Shown here one piece after another: positions 36,174 through 44,471 of a DNA stretch of 64,000 nt. The stretch is taken from positions 35,128 through 99,127 of the forward strand of contig NZ_WMIF01000015.1 of NCBI RefSeq assembly GCF_009711185.1, written 5' to 3'. Positions within the stretch are counted from its first letter, which is position 1, and each line of letters begins with the position of its first letter. Below the pieces are notes generated by a model, which was not told the DNA's origin, did no database searches, and was given only the letters and a program-made list of their open reading frames with translations. Position numbers and translations under genes: made by a program. The stretch is from Paracoccus limosus. GTDB taxonomy: Bacteria > Pseudomonadota > Alphaproteobacteria > Rhodobacterales > Rhodobacteraceae.

Positions 36174-37330
36174 TGCGCTGGCTGGTCCTGTTCCTGCTGA
36201 TGGCGCTGCCGGTGCGGGCCGACAGCCTGCGCCTGATCCTGCCCGACAGCGGCCCGATCGTGGGCGAGATGATCGCGCTGACCATCCGCGGCGAATATGA
36301 CGGCGTCATCAACCGCGAGACGCTCAGCTTTCCCGACAGCGCCGCCTATGACTGGATCCAGCTTGAACCCGACAGCTGGCGCGACGAGCGCGTGAACGGC
36401 GTCCAGCGCCGGGTGTTCGAGCGCCGTCTGGCGCTGTTCGCGCTGCGTCCGGGCAGCCTGACCATCGGGCCGCTGACGCATCGGCTGACCAAGACGCAGG
36501 GCGGCGTCTGGGTCGAGGCGCCGGTGACCGCGCCCGCCGCCACCATCACCGTCGCGCCCTATCCGGCGCCGGGCCGGCCGCTGGCCGCGCGCAATCTGAA
36601 GGTCACCGACGATCTGTCGGGCGATCCCTCGCGCATTGGCGACAACCAGACCATCCAGCGCCGCATCACCATCACCGCCGAGGGCACCATGGGCCATCTG
36701 CTGCCGCCCCGGCCCGACCTGCGCGAGAAATGGCTGATCAGCTTTACCGCCCCCGAAAAGCGCGAAACCCGGCTGACCGCCAATGGCCCGGTCGGCTATG
36801 TCGAATGGCAATGGAGCCTGCGCCCGATCACCGGCGAACAGGGCACGCTGCCGCCGATCCGGGTCTCATGGTTCGATCTGGCCAAGCGCGAGCTGCGTGG
36901 CGCCATCACCCAGCCCATCGTCTTTGGCTATGGCCGCGTGGGCGGCGTCCCCGAAGGCGCCGCGGGGCTTTCGCAGGGGCTGCGGCTGATGGCGGTCGGG
37001 GGGCTGGCGCTGGGGCTTCTGGCCGGGCTGGGGCTGATGCTGCCGGGGCAGGCGCTGGCCGGGCGGGGCGCGCTGCTGCGGGGCTGGCGCTGGCTTTGGC
37101 CGAACCCGCATCGCCGGGCGCTGCGCATGGCTGCCGCCTCGGGCGATCTGACGCGGCTGCGGCAGGTGGCGGCGCTTTATGCCGGGCATGAGCGGGCCTT
37201 GGGCCGCAGCGTCGATCCGGCGCCGCTGGCCCGCCTTGACCGGGCGCTGTTTGCCGCCGATGCGCCGCCGGTCGATCCGGCGCAGATCGCCGCGGCGCTG
37301 CTGTCGCGACGGGCGGCCCGGCGTGGCTGA
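36167..37330 (+). CDS. BatD-like membrane protein
   Basis: A 387-residue protein with a signal peptide (residues 1-17, cleavage near VRA-DS), beta-rich periplasmic domains (RLILPDSGPIVGEMIALTI; RRITITAEGTMGHLLP) and one membrane helix around residues 275-297, then a cytoplasmic helical tail. This layout fits the BatD family. It is the last gene of the moxR-batD cluster. The operon type has been linked to envelope stress and oxygen tolerance, but its biochemical role is not known. Confidence 0.78.
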   Translation: MVMRWLVLFLLMALPVRADSLRLILPDSGPIVGEMIALTIRGEYDGVINRETLSFPDSAAYDWIQLEPDSWRDERVNGVQRRVFERRLALFALRPGSLTIGPLTHRLTKTQGGVWVEAPVTAPAATITVAPYPAPGRPLAARNLKVTDDLSGDPSRIGDNQTIQRRITITAEGTMGHLLPPRPDLREKWLISFTAPEKRETRLTANGPVGYVEWQWSLRPITGEQGTLPPIRVSWFDLAKRELRGAITQPIVFGYGRVGGVPEGAAGLSQGLRLMAVGGLALGLLAGLGLMLPGQALAGRGALLRGWRWLWPNPHRRALRMAAASGDLTRLRQVAALYAGHERALGRSVDPAPLARLDRALFAADAPPVDPAQIAAALLSRRAARRG

Positions 37331-37352
37331 CTGCCATACCAATTCCCTGCAT

Positions 37353-37404
37353 TTGCGGCAAATTGCGGCAATGGCGCCAAAGCTGTTGCTCTGACGTTAC
37401 GTCA
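37353..37404. promoter_or_regulatory. Candidate nad operator sites upstream of nadA
   Basis: TTGCGGCAA occurs twice, at 37353-37361 and 37363-37371, exactly one helical turn (10 bases) apart; each copy is a TTGC-G-GCAA palindrome. TGACGT-T-ACGTCA, a third palindrome, is at 37392-37404. All lie in the 138-base gap before nadA. A NAD-responsive repressor such as NadQ is plausible, but I do not know its consensus well enough to assign it. Confidence 0.4.
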
Positions 37405-37417
37405 CCGATAAGAGCGC

Positions 37418-37449
37418 GGGTCAGGCAGGGCGCCGCTGGCGCCCGACCC
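37418..37449 (+). other. Stem-loop directly before the nadA ribosome binding site
   Basis: GGGCGCC (37428-37434) pairs with GGCGCCC (37438-37444) around a GCT loop, and GGGTC (37418-37422) pairs with GACCC (37445-37449) outside a 5-base bulge. The ribosome binding site (CCGGAGGGGGG) begins about 5 bases downstream. It may be a leader structure regulating nadA; no known riboswitch was matched. Confidence 0.4.
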
Positions 37450-37468
37450 GGGACCGGAGGGGGGAACC

Positions 37469-38521
37469 ATGCTGGATCTGACCGATATTCGCGCCGAGTT
37501 GCGCACGCATTACGACCTTGCGCCGTCGATGGAGCTGGCCGAGGCGATGTCGGACATCCACGCCCGCATGGGCCGGGTGATGCCGATGATCGACTGGGCC
37601 ATCCACGCCCCCTATGTCCGCGCGATCAACGAGTTGAAGAAACAGCGCAATGCCGTCATCCTGGCGCATAACTACATGACGCCGCAGATCTATCACGGCA
37701 TTTCCGACGTGGTGGGCGACAGCCTGCATCTGGCGATCAAGGCCACCGAGGTCGAGGCCGAGGTGATCGTGCAATGCGGCGTGCATTTCATGGCCGAGAC
37801 CTCGAAGATCCTCAATCCGGCCAAGACCGTGCTGATGCCGGATATGGAGGCCGGCTGCTCGCTGGCTGAAAGCATCACCGCCGAAGGCATCGCCGAAATG
37901 CGCGCGCGCTATCCGGGCGCGCCGGTGGTCAGCTATGTCAACACCACCGCCGAGGTGAAGGCCGCCTCGGACATCTGCTGCACCAGCGCCAATGCCGCGC
38001 AGATCGTTGCTGCGATGGACGGCGACACGGTCATCATGACGCCGGACAAATGGCTGGCGCAGAACGTCGCGAAACAGGTCCCGCACAAACGCGTGGTCTG
38101 GTGGGACGGCGCCTGTATCGTGCATGAACAGTTCACCGCACAGGACTTGCGCGATTTCCGCGACTGGAACCCGGGGCTGAAGATCATCGCCCATCCCGAA
38201 TGTCCGCCCGATGTCGTGGCCGAGGCCGATTATGCCGGCTCGACCGCGAATATTCAGGATTGGGTGACGGCCCAACAGCCCAGGCAGGTGATGCTGGTCA
38301 CCGAATGCTCGATGGCCTCGAATATCTCGGACGCCAACCCGGATGTCGAGTTTCTGGGCCCCTGCAACATGTGCCCCTATATGCAAAAGATCACGCTGGA
38401 AAAGGTGCTGTGGTCGCTGCATTCGATGAGTGGCGTGGTCGAGGTGGACCCGGCCGTGGCCGAACCCGCCCGCCGCGCGGTGCAGCGCATGATCGACCTG
38501 TCGCGGCGTCTGGCGGGATGA
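37469..38521 (+). CDS. nadA: Quinolinate synthase A
   Basis: A 350-residue NadA. It condenses iminoaspartate with dihydroxyacetone phosphate to quinolinate using a 4Fe-4S cluster. Cluster-type cysteines are seen in VQCGVHF (Cys103), in DICCTSANA (about 170) and in CNMCPYM (near 306). LAHNYMTPQIY, GDSLHLA, and MLVTECSMASNI are typical active-site stretches. A strong ribosome binding site precedes the ATG. It overlaps nadB by 4 bases, giving the nadABC operon for de novo NAD synthesis from aspartate. Confidence 0.94.
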   Translation: MLDLTDIRAELRTHYDLAPSMELAEAMSDIHARMGRVMPMIDWAIHAPYVRAINELKKQRNAVILAHNYMTPQIYHGISDVVGDSLHLAIKATEVEAEVIVQCGVHFMAETSKILNPAKTVLMPDMEAGCSLAESITAEGIAEMRARYPGAPVVSYVNTTAEVKAASDICCTSANAAQIVAAMDGDTVIMTPDKWLAQNVAKQVPHKRVVWWDGACIVHEQFTAQDLRDFRDWNPGLKIIAHPECPPDVVAEADYAGSTANIQDWVTAQQPRQVMLVTECSMASNISDANPDVEFLGPCNMCPYMQKITLEKVLWSLHSMSGVVEVDPAVAEPARRAVQRMIDLSRRLAG

Positions 38522-40080
38522 GGCCGGTTGCCACCACCCTGACCACCGAACGCGTGGTCATCATCGGCGCTGGACTGGCGGCGCTGACGGCGGCGCGGCT
38601 GCTGGCGCCGCGCCCGGTGCTGCTGATCTCGCCCGAGCCCTTGGGTCAGGGGGCAAGCTCGGCCTGGGCGCAGGGCGGGGTGGCGGCGGCCATGGACCCT
38701 TCCGACAGCCCCGAGGCCCATGCTGCCGATACGCTGCGCGCCGGCGCCGGTCTGGTCGAGCCCGAGGTGGCGCGGTTGGTGACCGGGGCGGCGCCCGCCC
38801 AGATTCTGGCGCTGACCGAAATCGGCGCGCCTTTCGACCGCCGGCCGGATGGCGGCTATGTGCTGTCGCGCGAGGCGGCGCATGGCGCGGCGCGGGTGGT
38901 GCGGGTCAAGGGCGATCAGGCCGGGGCCGAGATCACCCGCGCGCTGGTCGCGGCGGTGCGGGCCACGCCCTCGGCGCAGGTGGTCGAGGGCTGGCTGGCC
39001 AGCGCGCTGCTGGTCGAGGACGGGCGGGTCTGCGGGCTTGGCCTGATGCGCTCTTCGGGGTCGCAAGAGCTGTTGCTGCGCGCGCCGGCGGTGCTGCTGG
39101 CGGCGGGCGGTTCGGGCGGGCTTTATGCGGTGACGACCAATCCGCCGCGCATCTCGGGGCAGGCCATCGGGCTGGCGGCGCGGGCGGGCGCGGTGATCGC
39201 GGATGCCGAATTCGTGCAGTTCCACCCGACCGCCATGGATGTGGGCGAGGATCCCGCACCACTGGCGACCGAGGCCCTGCGCGGCGAGGGCGCGCATCTG
39301 CTGAACCGGCTGGGCGAGCGTTTCATGCTGCCGCTGCACCCCGAGGCCGAGCTGGCGCCGCGCGACGTGGTGGCGCGGGCGGTCTATCTGCAATCGCAGG
39401 CCGGGCTGCGGCCGATGCTGGACACGCGGGCCTGTCTGGGCGCGCGCATCCTTGACGAATTTCCGGCGGTGGCGGGGGCATGCGCCCGGGCGGGGATCGA
39501 CCCCACCCGGTCGCAGATCCCGGTGGCCGCCGCCGCGCATTACCACATGGGCGGGGTCGAGACCGACCGCGACGGCCACAGCAGCCTGCCGGGGCTGTGG
39601 GCCTGTGGCGAGGCGGCCTCGACGGGCCTGCATGGCGCGAACCGGCTGGCCTCGAACGGGCTCTTGGAGGCGCTGGCCTTTGCCGGGCGCTGCGCCGCCT
39701 CGATCACGGCCGAGACGCCTGCGGGCGATGCCGCGCCGGTCGTGCTGCCCGAACTGCCGCCGGCACCGCTGCCCGATCCGGCGCTGGTGCTGCGGCTGCG
39801 CCAGGCGATGACGGCGGGGGCGGGTGTGGTCCGCGATGCCGCCGGCCTGACCGCCTGCCTGCGCGAGATCGCCGCCATCGAGGCCGCCGCGCCCGGCCAT
39901 CCGGTGCTGCGCAACATGACCGCGACCGCGACGCTGATCGCGGCGGCGGCGTTGGACCGGCGCGAAAGCCGGGGGGCGCATTGCCGCAGCGATTACCCGC
40001 AGACCGAGGCGCCGCGCCGCTCGCACCTGACCCTGGCCCAGGCGCTTGCGCTGCGGCCCAGCCTTGAGGAAACCCGCTGA
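38518..40080 (+). CDS. nadB: L-aspartate oxidase
   Basis: A 520-residue FAD enzyme of the succinate dehydrogenase/fumarate reductase flavoprotein family. It has the FAD loop IIGAGLAALTAARLL (residues 15-30), GASSAWAQGGVAAAM, the substrate region EFVQFHPTAM, RGEGAHLLN, and HYHMGGVETD, with GEAASTGLHGANRLASN binding FAD. It oxidises aspartate to iminoaspartate for NadA. The start overlaps the nadA stop (ATGA), and a 1-base overlap links it to nadC. Confidence 0.93.
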   Translation: MRPVATTLTTERVVIIGAGLAALTAARLLAPRPVLLISPEPLGQGASSAWAQGGVAAAMDPSDSPEAHAADTLRAGAGLVEPEVARLVTGAAPAQILALTEIGAPFDRRPDGGYVLSREAAHGAARVVRVKGDQAGAEITRALVAAVRATPSAQVVEGWLASALLVEDGRVCGLGLMRSSGSQELLLRAPAVLLAAGGSGGLYAVTTNPPRISGQAIGLAARAGAVIADAEFVQFHPTAMDVGEDPAPLATEALRGEGAHLLNRLGERFMLPLHPEAELAPRDVVARAVYLQSQAGLRPMLDTRACLGARILDEFPAVAGACARAGIDPTRSQIPVAAAAHYHMGGVETDRDGHSSLPGLWACGEAASTGLHGANRLASNGLLEALAFAGRCAASITAETPAGDAAPVVLPELPPAPLPDPALVLRLRQAMTAGAGVVRDAAGLTACLREIAAIEAAAPGHPVLRNMTATATLIAAAALDRRESRGAHCRSDYPQTEAPRRSHLTLAQALALRPSLEETR

Positions 40081-40955
40081 TGAACGCCCCGACGACCGCT
40101 GCAATGACGGCGCAGCCGCCCTTTCCCGATCTGATCCTTGAACCTCTGGTGCGCGCGGCACTGGTCGAGGATCTGGGCACCTATGGCGATCTGACCACCC
40201 GCACCGTGATCCCTGCGGGCACGCATTACGCCGCCCGCATCGTCGCGCGCGAGGCGGGCGTCGCCTCGGGGATGCAACTGGCGCGCATCGCCTTTCGGCT
40301 TGTTGATCCTGATTTGAGCTTTCGCCTGCAAGTTCCTGATGGCGCTGCATTCCAGTCCGGAGACGTGCTGGCCGAAATCACGGGCGAGGCGGCCTCGATC
40401 CTGACGGCGGAACGGGTGGCGCTGAACTTTGCCGGCCGGCTTTGCGGCATCGCCACCCAGACCGCCGCCCATGTCGCCGAGACGCGCGGCACGCGCGCGC
40501 GCATCACCTGCACCCGCAAGACCACCCCCGGCCTGCGCATCGTCGAAAAACAGGCGGTGCTGCATGGCGGCGGCTTCAACCACCGTTTCAGCCTGTCGGA
40601 CGCCATCCTGATCAAGGACAACCATATCGCGGCGGCGGGCGGCATCGCCCCGGTGCTGGCGGCGGTCAAGGCGCGCGCTTCGCATATGGTGCGGGTCGAG
40701 ATCGAGGTGGATCGGCTGGACCAGCTGGCCGAGGTGCTGGCCCATGGTGGCGCCGATGTCGTGCTGCTGGACAATATGGACAGCGAGACGCTGCGCGCGG
40801 CGGTGGCGATGAACGCCGGGCGGCTGGTGCTGGAGGCTTCGGGCAATATGCGGCTGGCGCGCATTGCCGAGGTGGCGGCGACGGGGGTGGATTACATCTC
40901 GGTCGGCGGGCTGACGCATTCCTCGCGCACGCTGGATCTGGGGCTCGACTTCTAG
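40080..40955 (+). CDS. nadC: Nicotinate-nucleotide pyrophosphorylase (carboxylating)
   Basis: A 291-residue quinolinate phosphoribosyltransferase. Key segments are EDLGTYGDLTTRTVIP near residue 30, ERVALNFAGRLCGIATQTA near 112, TRKTTPGLRIVEKQAVLHGGGFNHR (substrate phosphate and quinolinate contacts), and EASGNM in the C-terminal barrel. It converts quinolinate and PRPP to nicotinate mononucleotide. It is the last gene of nadABC; about 57 bases separate it from the transglycosylase gene. Confidence 0.93.
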   Translation: MNAPTTAAMTAQPPFPDLILEPLVRAALVEDLGTYGDLTTRTVIPAGTHYAARIVAREAGVASGMQLARIAFRLVDPDLSFRLQVPDGAAFQSGDVLAEITGEAASILTAERVALNFAGRLCGIATQTAAHVAETRGTRARITCTRKTTPGLRIVEKQAVLHGGGFNHRFSLSDAILIKDNHIAAAGGIAPVLAAVKARASHMVRVEIEVDRLDQLAEVLAHGGADVVLLDNMDSETLRAAVAMNAGRLVLEASGNMRLARIAEVAATGVDYISVGGLTHSSRTLDLGLDF

Positions 40956-41011
40956 GGGTTCCGGCGACGGCCCACTCGCGCTAGGCTTCCCAAAAACGTG
41001 AGGAAGCAGTG

Positions 41012-42295
41012 ATGGGCATTTCATTCAGGCAATCGGTCAGCCTTGCGGCGATGGCGCTGGTTCTGGCCTCGTGCGGGGTAGGCAATTACGGGCCGCGTCC
41101 GGGCGGCGTCGCGCCGGCCAGCCAAGAGATCAAATGGGGCCGCAACCAGAACCCGCCGCCGGCCAAGGTCGCCGGGTTGCAAAGCTGGCTGGCCGGGTTC
41201 CGCAGCCAGGGCCGCGCCGCCGGCATCAGCGATCAGACCATGGATCTGGCCTTCCGCGACGTGGTCTATAACCCCGAGGTGGTCAAGCGCAGCCAGAACC
41301 AGGCCGAGTTCAAGAAATCGCTGTGGGAATATCTGGAGAATGCCGTTTCGGAAAAACGCCAGAACAATGGCCGCGCGGCGCTGGCGCAATATGGCGGCGT
41401 GCTGAGCCGGGTCGAGGCCGCTTACGGCGTCGACAAAGAGGTGGTCACCGCCGTCTGGGGCATGGAATCCACCTATGGCGAGCGGCGCGGCGACCTGCCC
41501 TTGGTCGAGGCGCTGTCCACCCTGTCCTATGAGGGCTATCGCGGTGACTTCTTCCGCAGCCAGCTGATTGCGGCGCTGAAGATCCTGCAATCGGGCGATA
41601 TCGACCCCGGCCATATGACCGGCAGCTGGGCCGGTGCCATGGGCCATACCCAGTTCATCCCGACGACCTATCTGGCCTATGCGGTCGATTTCACCGGCGA
41701 CGGCCGGCGCGACATCTGGTCGAACGACCCCAGCGACTCGCTGGCTTCGACGGCGAATTATCTGGCGAAATCGGGCTGGCAGCGCGGGCTGCCGGCGGCG
41801 GTCGAGGTGACCTTGCCCGCAGGCTTTGACATGGGTCTGGCCGGCAAGGGCAAAAAGCGCAGCGTTGCCGAATGGCAGTCGCTGGGCGTGCGTCAGGCCA
41901 ATGCCCGGCCGCTGCCGCCCGCCGGCACCACGACCGAGCTGATCACCCCCGGCGGGCGCACCGGCGCGGCCTTCCTGATCACCCGCAACTTCCATGCCAT
42001 CCTGCGCTACAACAATGCCGACAGCTATGCGCTGGCGGTGTCGCATCTGTCGGACCGGCTGAAGGGCTATCCGGGGCTGGCCAACCCCTGGCCCTCGGAC
42101 CATCCGGGGCTGCGACTGGAAAGCCGCAAGCAGATTCAGGAACTGCTGACCCGGCGCGGCTTTGACACGCAGGGGGTGGATGGCAACATGGGCTCGAATA
42201 CCGCCAATGCGATCCGCGCCTATCAGCAATCGCGCGGCCTGCCGGTCACCGGCGAGCCTTCGGCCGATCTGCTGGCGCAGCTGCGTCAGGGCTGA
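41012..42295 (+). CDS. MltB-family membrane-bound lytic murein transglycosylase
   Basis: A 427-residue lipoprotein. The lipobox LASC places the modified Cys at residue 21. The transglycosylase catalytic Glu is in WGMESTYG (Glu152), followed by the SLT_2 family segments SYEGYRGDFFRSQLI and GSWAGAMGHTQFIP. A C-terminal peptidoglycan-binding domain (about 355-425) contains the NMGSNTANAIRAYQQSRGLP repeat-like core. It cleaves peptidoglycan glycan strands to anhydromuropeptides at the outer membrane. ATG 41012 is preferred over GTG 41009 because of AGGAAG spacing. Confidence 0.9.
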   Translation: MGISFRQSVSLAAMALVLASCGVGNYGPRPGGVAPASQEIKWGRNQNPPPAKVAGLQSWLAGFRSQGRAAGISDQTMDLAFRDVVYNPEVVKRSQNQAEFKKSLWEYLENAVSEKRQNNGRAALAQYGGVLSRVEAAYGVDKEVVTAVWGMESTYGERRGDLPLVEALSTLSYEGYRGDFFRSQLIAALKILQSGDIDPGHMTGSWAGAMGHTQFIPTTYLAYAVDFTGDGRRDIWSNDPSDSLASTANYLAKSGWQRGLPAAVEVTLPAGFDMGLAGKGKKRSVAEWQSLGVRQANARPLPPAGTTTELITPGGRTGAAFLITRNFHAILRYNNADSYALAVSHLSDRLKGYPGLANPWPSDHPGLRLESRKQIQELLTRRGFDTQGVDGNMGSNTANAIRAYQQSRGLPVTGEPSADLLAQLRQG

Positions 42296-42303
42296 GCCAG
42301 CCG

Positions 42304-42323
42304 GGGGCGGCGCGGGCCGCCCC
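42304..42323. terminator. Hairpin between converging transglycosylase and thioesterase genes
   Basis: GGGGCGGC (42304-42311) pairs with GCCGCCCC (42316-42323) around GCGG. It sits 8 bases after the transglycosylase stop and 17 before the stop of the convergent gene. No T run follows, so its strength is uncertain. Confidence 0.55.
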
Positions 42324-42340
42324 AACCGCCGGGCCGGGGC

Positions 42341-42727
42341 TCAGGGCTGTTCGACCGGGCGGGCGGCACCATATTCGTCCAGCGCGACAAAGGTGAATGT
42401 CGCCTCGGTCACCCGCTGGCTGTCGTCGCTTTCGCGCTGGCGGCGCCATGCCTCGACATGGATCTGCATCGAACTGCGGCCGATGCGCACGATGCGGGCG
42501 TAAAGCGAGACCTCGTCGCCGACCTTGACCGGGCGGTGAAACTTCATGCCCTCGACAGCGATGGTGGCGCTGCGGCCGCGCGCGGTCAGCGCCGCGACAG
42601 AGCCTGCGGCAAGGTCCATCTGGCTCATCAGCCAGCCGCCAAAGATGTCGCCGGCCGGGTTGGTGTCGGCGGGCATGGCGATGGTGCGGATGGTCGGGCT
42701 GCCGGGCGGCTGGTCGTCCTGGGGCAT
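42341..42727 (-). CDS. Acyl-CoA thioesterase, YciA-type hotdog protein
   Basis: A 128-residue single-hotdog thioesterase. The motif MPADTNPAGDIFGGWLMSQMDLAA (about residues 18-41) contains the catalytic Asp/Gly region of YciA enzymes. VEGMKFHRPVKVGDEVSLYA and VTEATFTFVALDE complete the fold. YciA enzymes hydrolyse acyl-CoAs in the cytoplasm. The gene stands alone on the minus strand, with the tcyP terminator just upstream. Confidence 0.87.
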   Translation of the reverse strand: MPQDDQPPGSPTIRTIAMPADTNPAGDIFGGWLMSQMDLAAGSVAALTARGRSATIAVEGMKFHRPVKVGDEVSLYARIVRIGRSSMQIHVEAWRRQRESDDSQRVTEATFTFVALDEYGAARPVEQP

Positions 42728-42791
42728 TGGCTTCCTCGTGAGGGGGCTGATGCCTTTGCCTAGCCGACGGGCCGCGCGGCGGTAAAGCGCA

Positions 42792-42821
42792 ATCCGGGCA
42801 GGGCGCGTGCCCCGCCCGGAT
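42792..42821 (-). terminator. Terminator downstream of the cystine symporter gene
   Basis: ATCCGGGC (42792-42799) pairs with GCCCGGAT (42814-42821), and inside it GGGC pairs with GCCC around GCGT with one unpaired base on each side. It begins 11 bases after the tcyP stop on the minus strand; a short T run follows on that strand. Confidence 0.7.
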
Positions 42822-42832
42822 CGGATCAGAAA

Positions 42833-44221
42833 TCAGGCGCCCTGCAGTTCGGCGTCATCGTCGCTGTGCAGCCGGCTGCGGTCGGTCTGGCCAAGGATCT
42901 GCGAGGTCAGCGTGCCGGCGGTCATGGCGCCGTTCACGTTCAGCGCGGTGCGGCCCATGTCGATCAGCGGCTCGACCGAGATCAGCAGCGCCACCAGCGT
43001 CACCGGCAGGCCCATCGCCGGCAGCACGATCAGCGCAGCCATGGTCGCGCCACCGCCAACCCCGGCCACCCCGGCCGAGCTGAGCGTGACGATGGCGACC
43101 AGCGTCGCGATCCAGGTCGGGTCCAGCGGGTTGATGCCCACGGTCGGCGCGACCATCACCGCCAGCATGGCCGGGTAAAGCCCGGCGCAACCGTTCTGGC
43201 CGATGGTGGCACCAAAGCTTGCGGCAAAGCTGGCGATCGTCTGCGGCACGCCAAGGCGGCGGGTCTGGGTCTCGACGCTCAGCGGGATCGTCGCGGCGCT
43301 GGAGCGGCTGGAAAAGGCAAAGCTGAGCGCGGGCAGCGCCTTGCGGAAATAGGCCAGCGGATTGACCCCGGTCAGGGTCAGCAGCAGCGCATGCACGCCG
43401 AACATGATGGCGAGCCCGATATAGGATGCGATGACGAATTTCCCGAGGTTCAGGATATCGCCCGCATTCGAGGTCGCTGCCATCTTGGTCATCAGCGCCA
43501 TCACGCCGAACGGAGTCAGCGACATGATCAGCCGCACCAGCTGCGCCACCCATGCCTGCATCAGGTCGATGAAGCGCACCAGCGCCGCGCCCTTTTCGGC
43601 ATCGCGCCGCACCAGCCGGATCGCGGCCACGCCAAGGAAGGCGGCAAAGATCACCACCGAGATGATCGAGGTCGGATTGGCGCCGGTCAGATCGGCAAAG
43701 GGGTTCTTGGGAATGAACGACAGAATCAGTTGCGGCACCGTCAGGTCGGCGACCTTGGGCGCATAGCTGGTTTCCAGCGCGCTGAGCCGGGCGGTTTCGG
43801 CCGCGCCCTGCACCAGACCTGCGGCAGTCAGATGGAAGCTTAGCGACATGAGCACGCCGACCAGCGCCGCGATGGCGGTGGTGGCCAGCAATGTGCCCAG
43901 CACGAGAATCGAAATCTTGCCCAGGGACGAGGCGTCATGCAGCTTTGCCACCGCATTCAGGATGGCGACAAAGACCAGCGGCATGACGATCATCTGCAAA
44001 AGCTGCACATAGCCGTTGCCGACGATGTTGATCCAGCTGATCGAGGTCTGCAGCGCCGGGCTGTCGGTGCCTTGGGTCAGCTGCAGCCCGATGCCGAACA
44101 GCGTGCCGAGAATCAGGCCGATGAAGACCCGCGCCGACAGGGACAGGTTGCCGCCTTGCAGCCGGGCCAGCCCGATAAGCAGCAGGGCGAAAATGATGAG
44201 GTTGATCAGGACAGGAGCCAT
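42833..44221 (-). CDS. tcyP: L-cystine uptake symporter, TcyP type
   Basis: A 462-residue dicarboxylate/amino acid:cation symporter-family protein with about eight to ten membrane helices. It closely resembles E. coli TcyP (YdjN) as I remember it: [67 protein letters not shown] and [24 protein letters not shown], with the same length. It imports cystine across the inner membrane. The start at 44221 has GGAG spaced correctly; a longer reading to 44302 is not needed. The promoter lies in 44222-44421. Cysteine-starvation control is likely but no site was recognised. Confidence 0.9.
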   Translation of the reverse strand: MAPVLINLIIFALLLIGLARLQGGNLSLSARVFIGLILGTLFGIGLQLTQGTDSPALQTSISWINIVGNGYVQLLQMIVMPLVFVAILNAVAKLHDASSLGKISILVLGTLLATTAIAALVGVLMSLSFHLTAAGLVQGAAETARLSALETSYAPKVADLTVPQLILSFIPKNPFADLTGANPTSIISVVIFAAFLGVAAIRLVRRDAEKGAALVRFIDLMQAWVAQLVRLIMSLTPFGVMALMTKMAATSNAGDILNLGKFVIASYIGLAIMFGVHALLLTLTGVNPLAYFRKALPALSFAFSSRSSAATIPLSVETQTRRLGVPQTIASFAASFGATIGQNGCAGLYPAMLAVMVAPTVGINPLDPTWIATLVAIVTLSSAGVAGVGGGATMAALIVLPAMGLPVTLVALLISVEPLIDMGRTALNVNGAMTAGTLTSQILGQTDRSRLHSDDDAELQGA

Positions 44222-44421
44222 GATGCGTCTCCGGTAGGATAAATGGGCCCTGAGAGTAATCGCCGGGCCTTGCCGGGATAAGGGTGCCATGAAAAGAAGC
44301 ACAGGCGCGCATGGTTTGATCGCCGGGCCGATAAATTGTTCCGCCGGGCGTGGCGATCATGGAACGCGGTGGCGGCTTTTGGCGCGGCGGCAGGGCGCGT
44401 GTGCTGCCCTTGGAAACGGCA

Positions 44422-44446
44422 AACGCCCGGGACGGGCCCGGGCGTT
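44422..44446 (-). terminator. Terminator downstream of the MFS transporter gene
   Basis: AACGCCCGGG (44422-44431) pairs perfectly with CCCGGGCGTT (44437-44446) around a 5-base loop. It lies 26 bases after the MFS stop on the minus strand and is followed there by a short T run. Confidence 0.75.
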
Positions 44447-44471
44447 GCAGGATGGATCGGCCGGGATGCGG

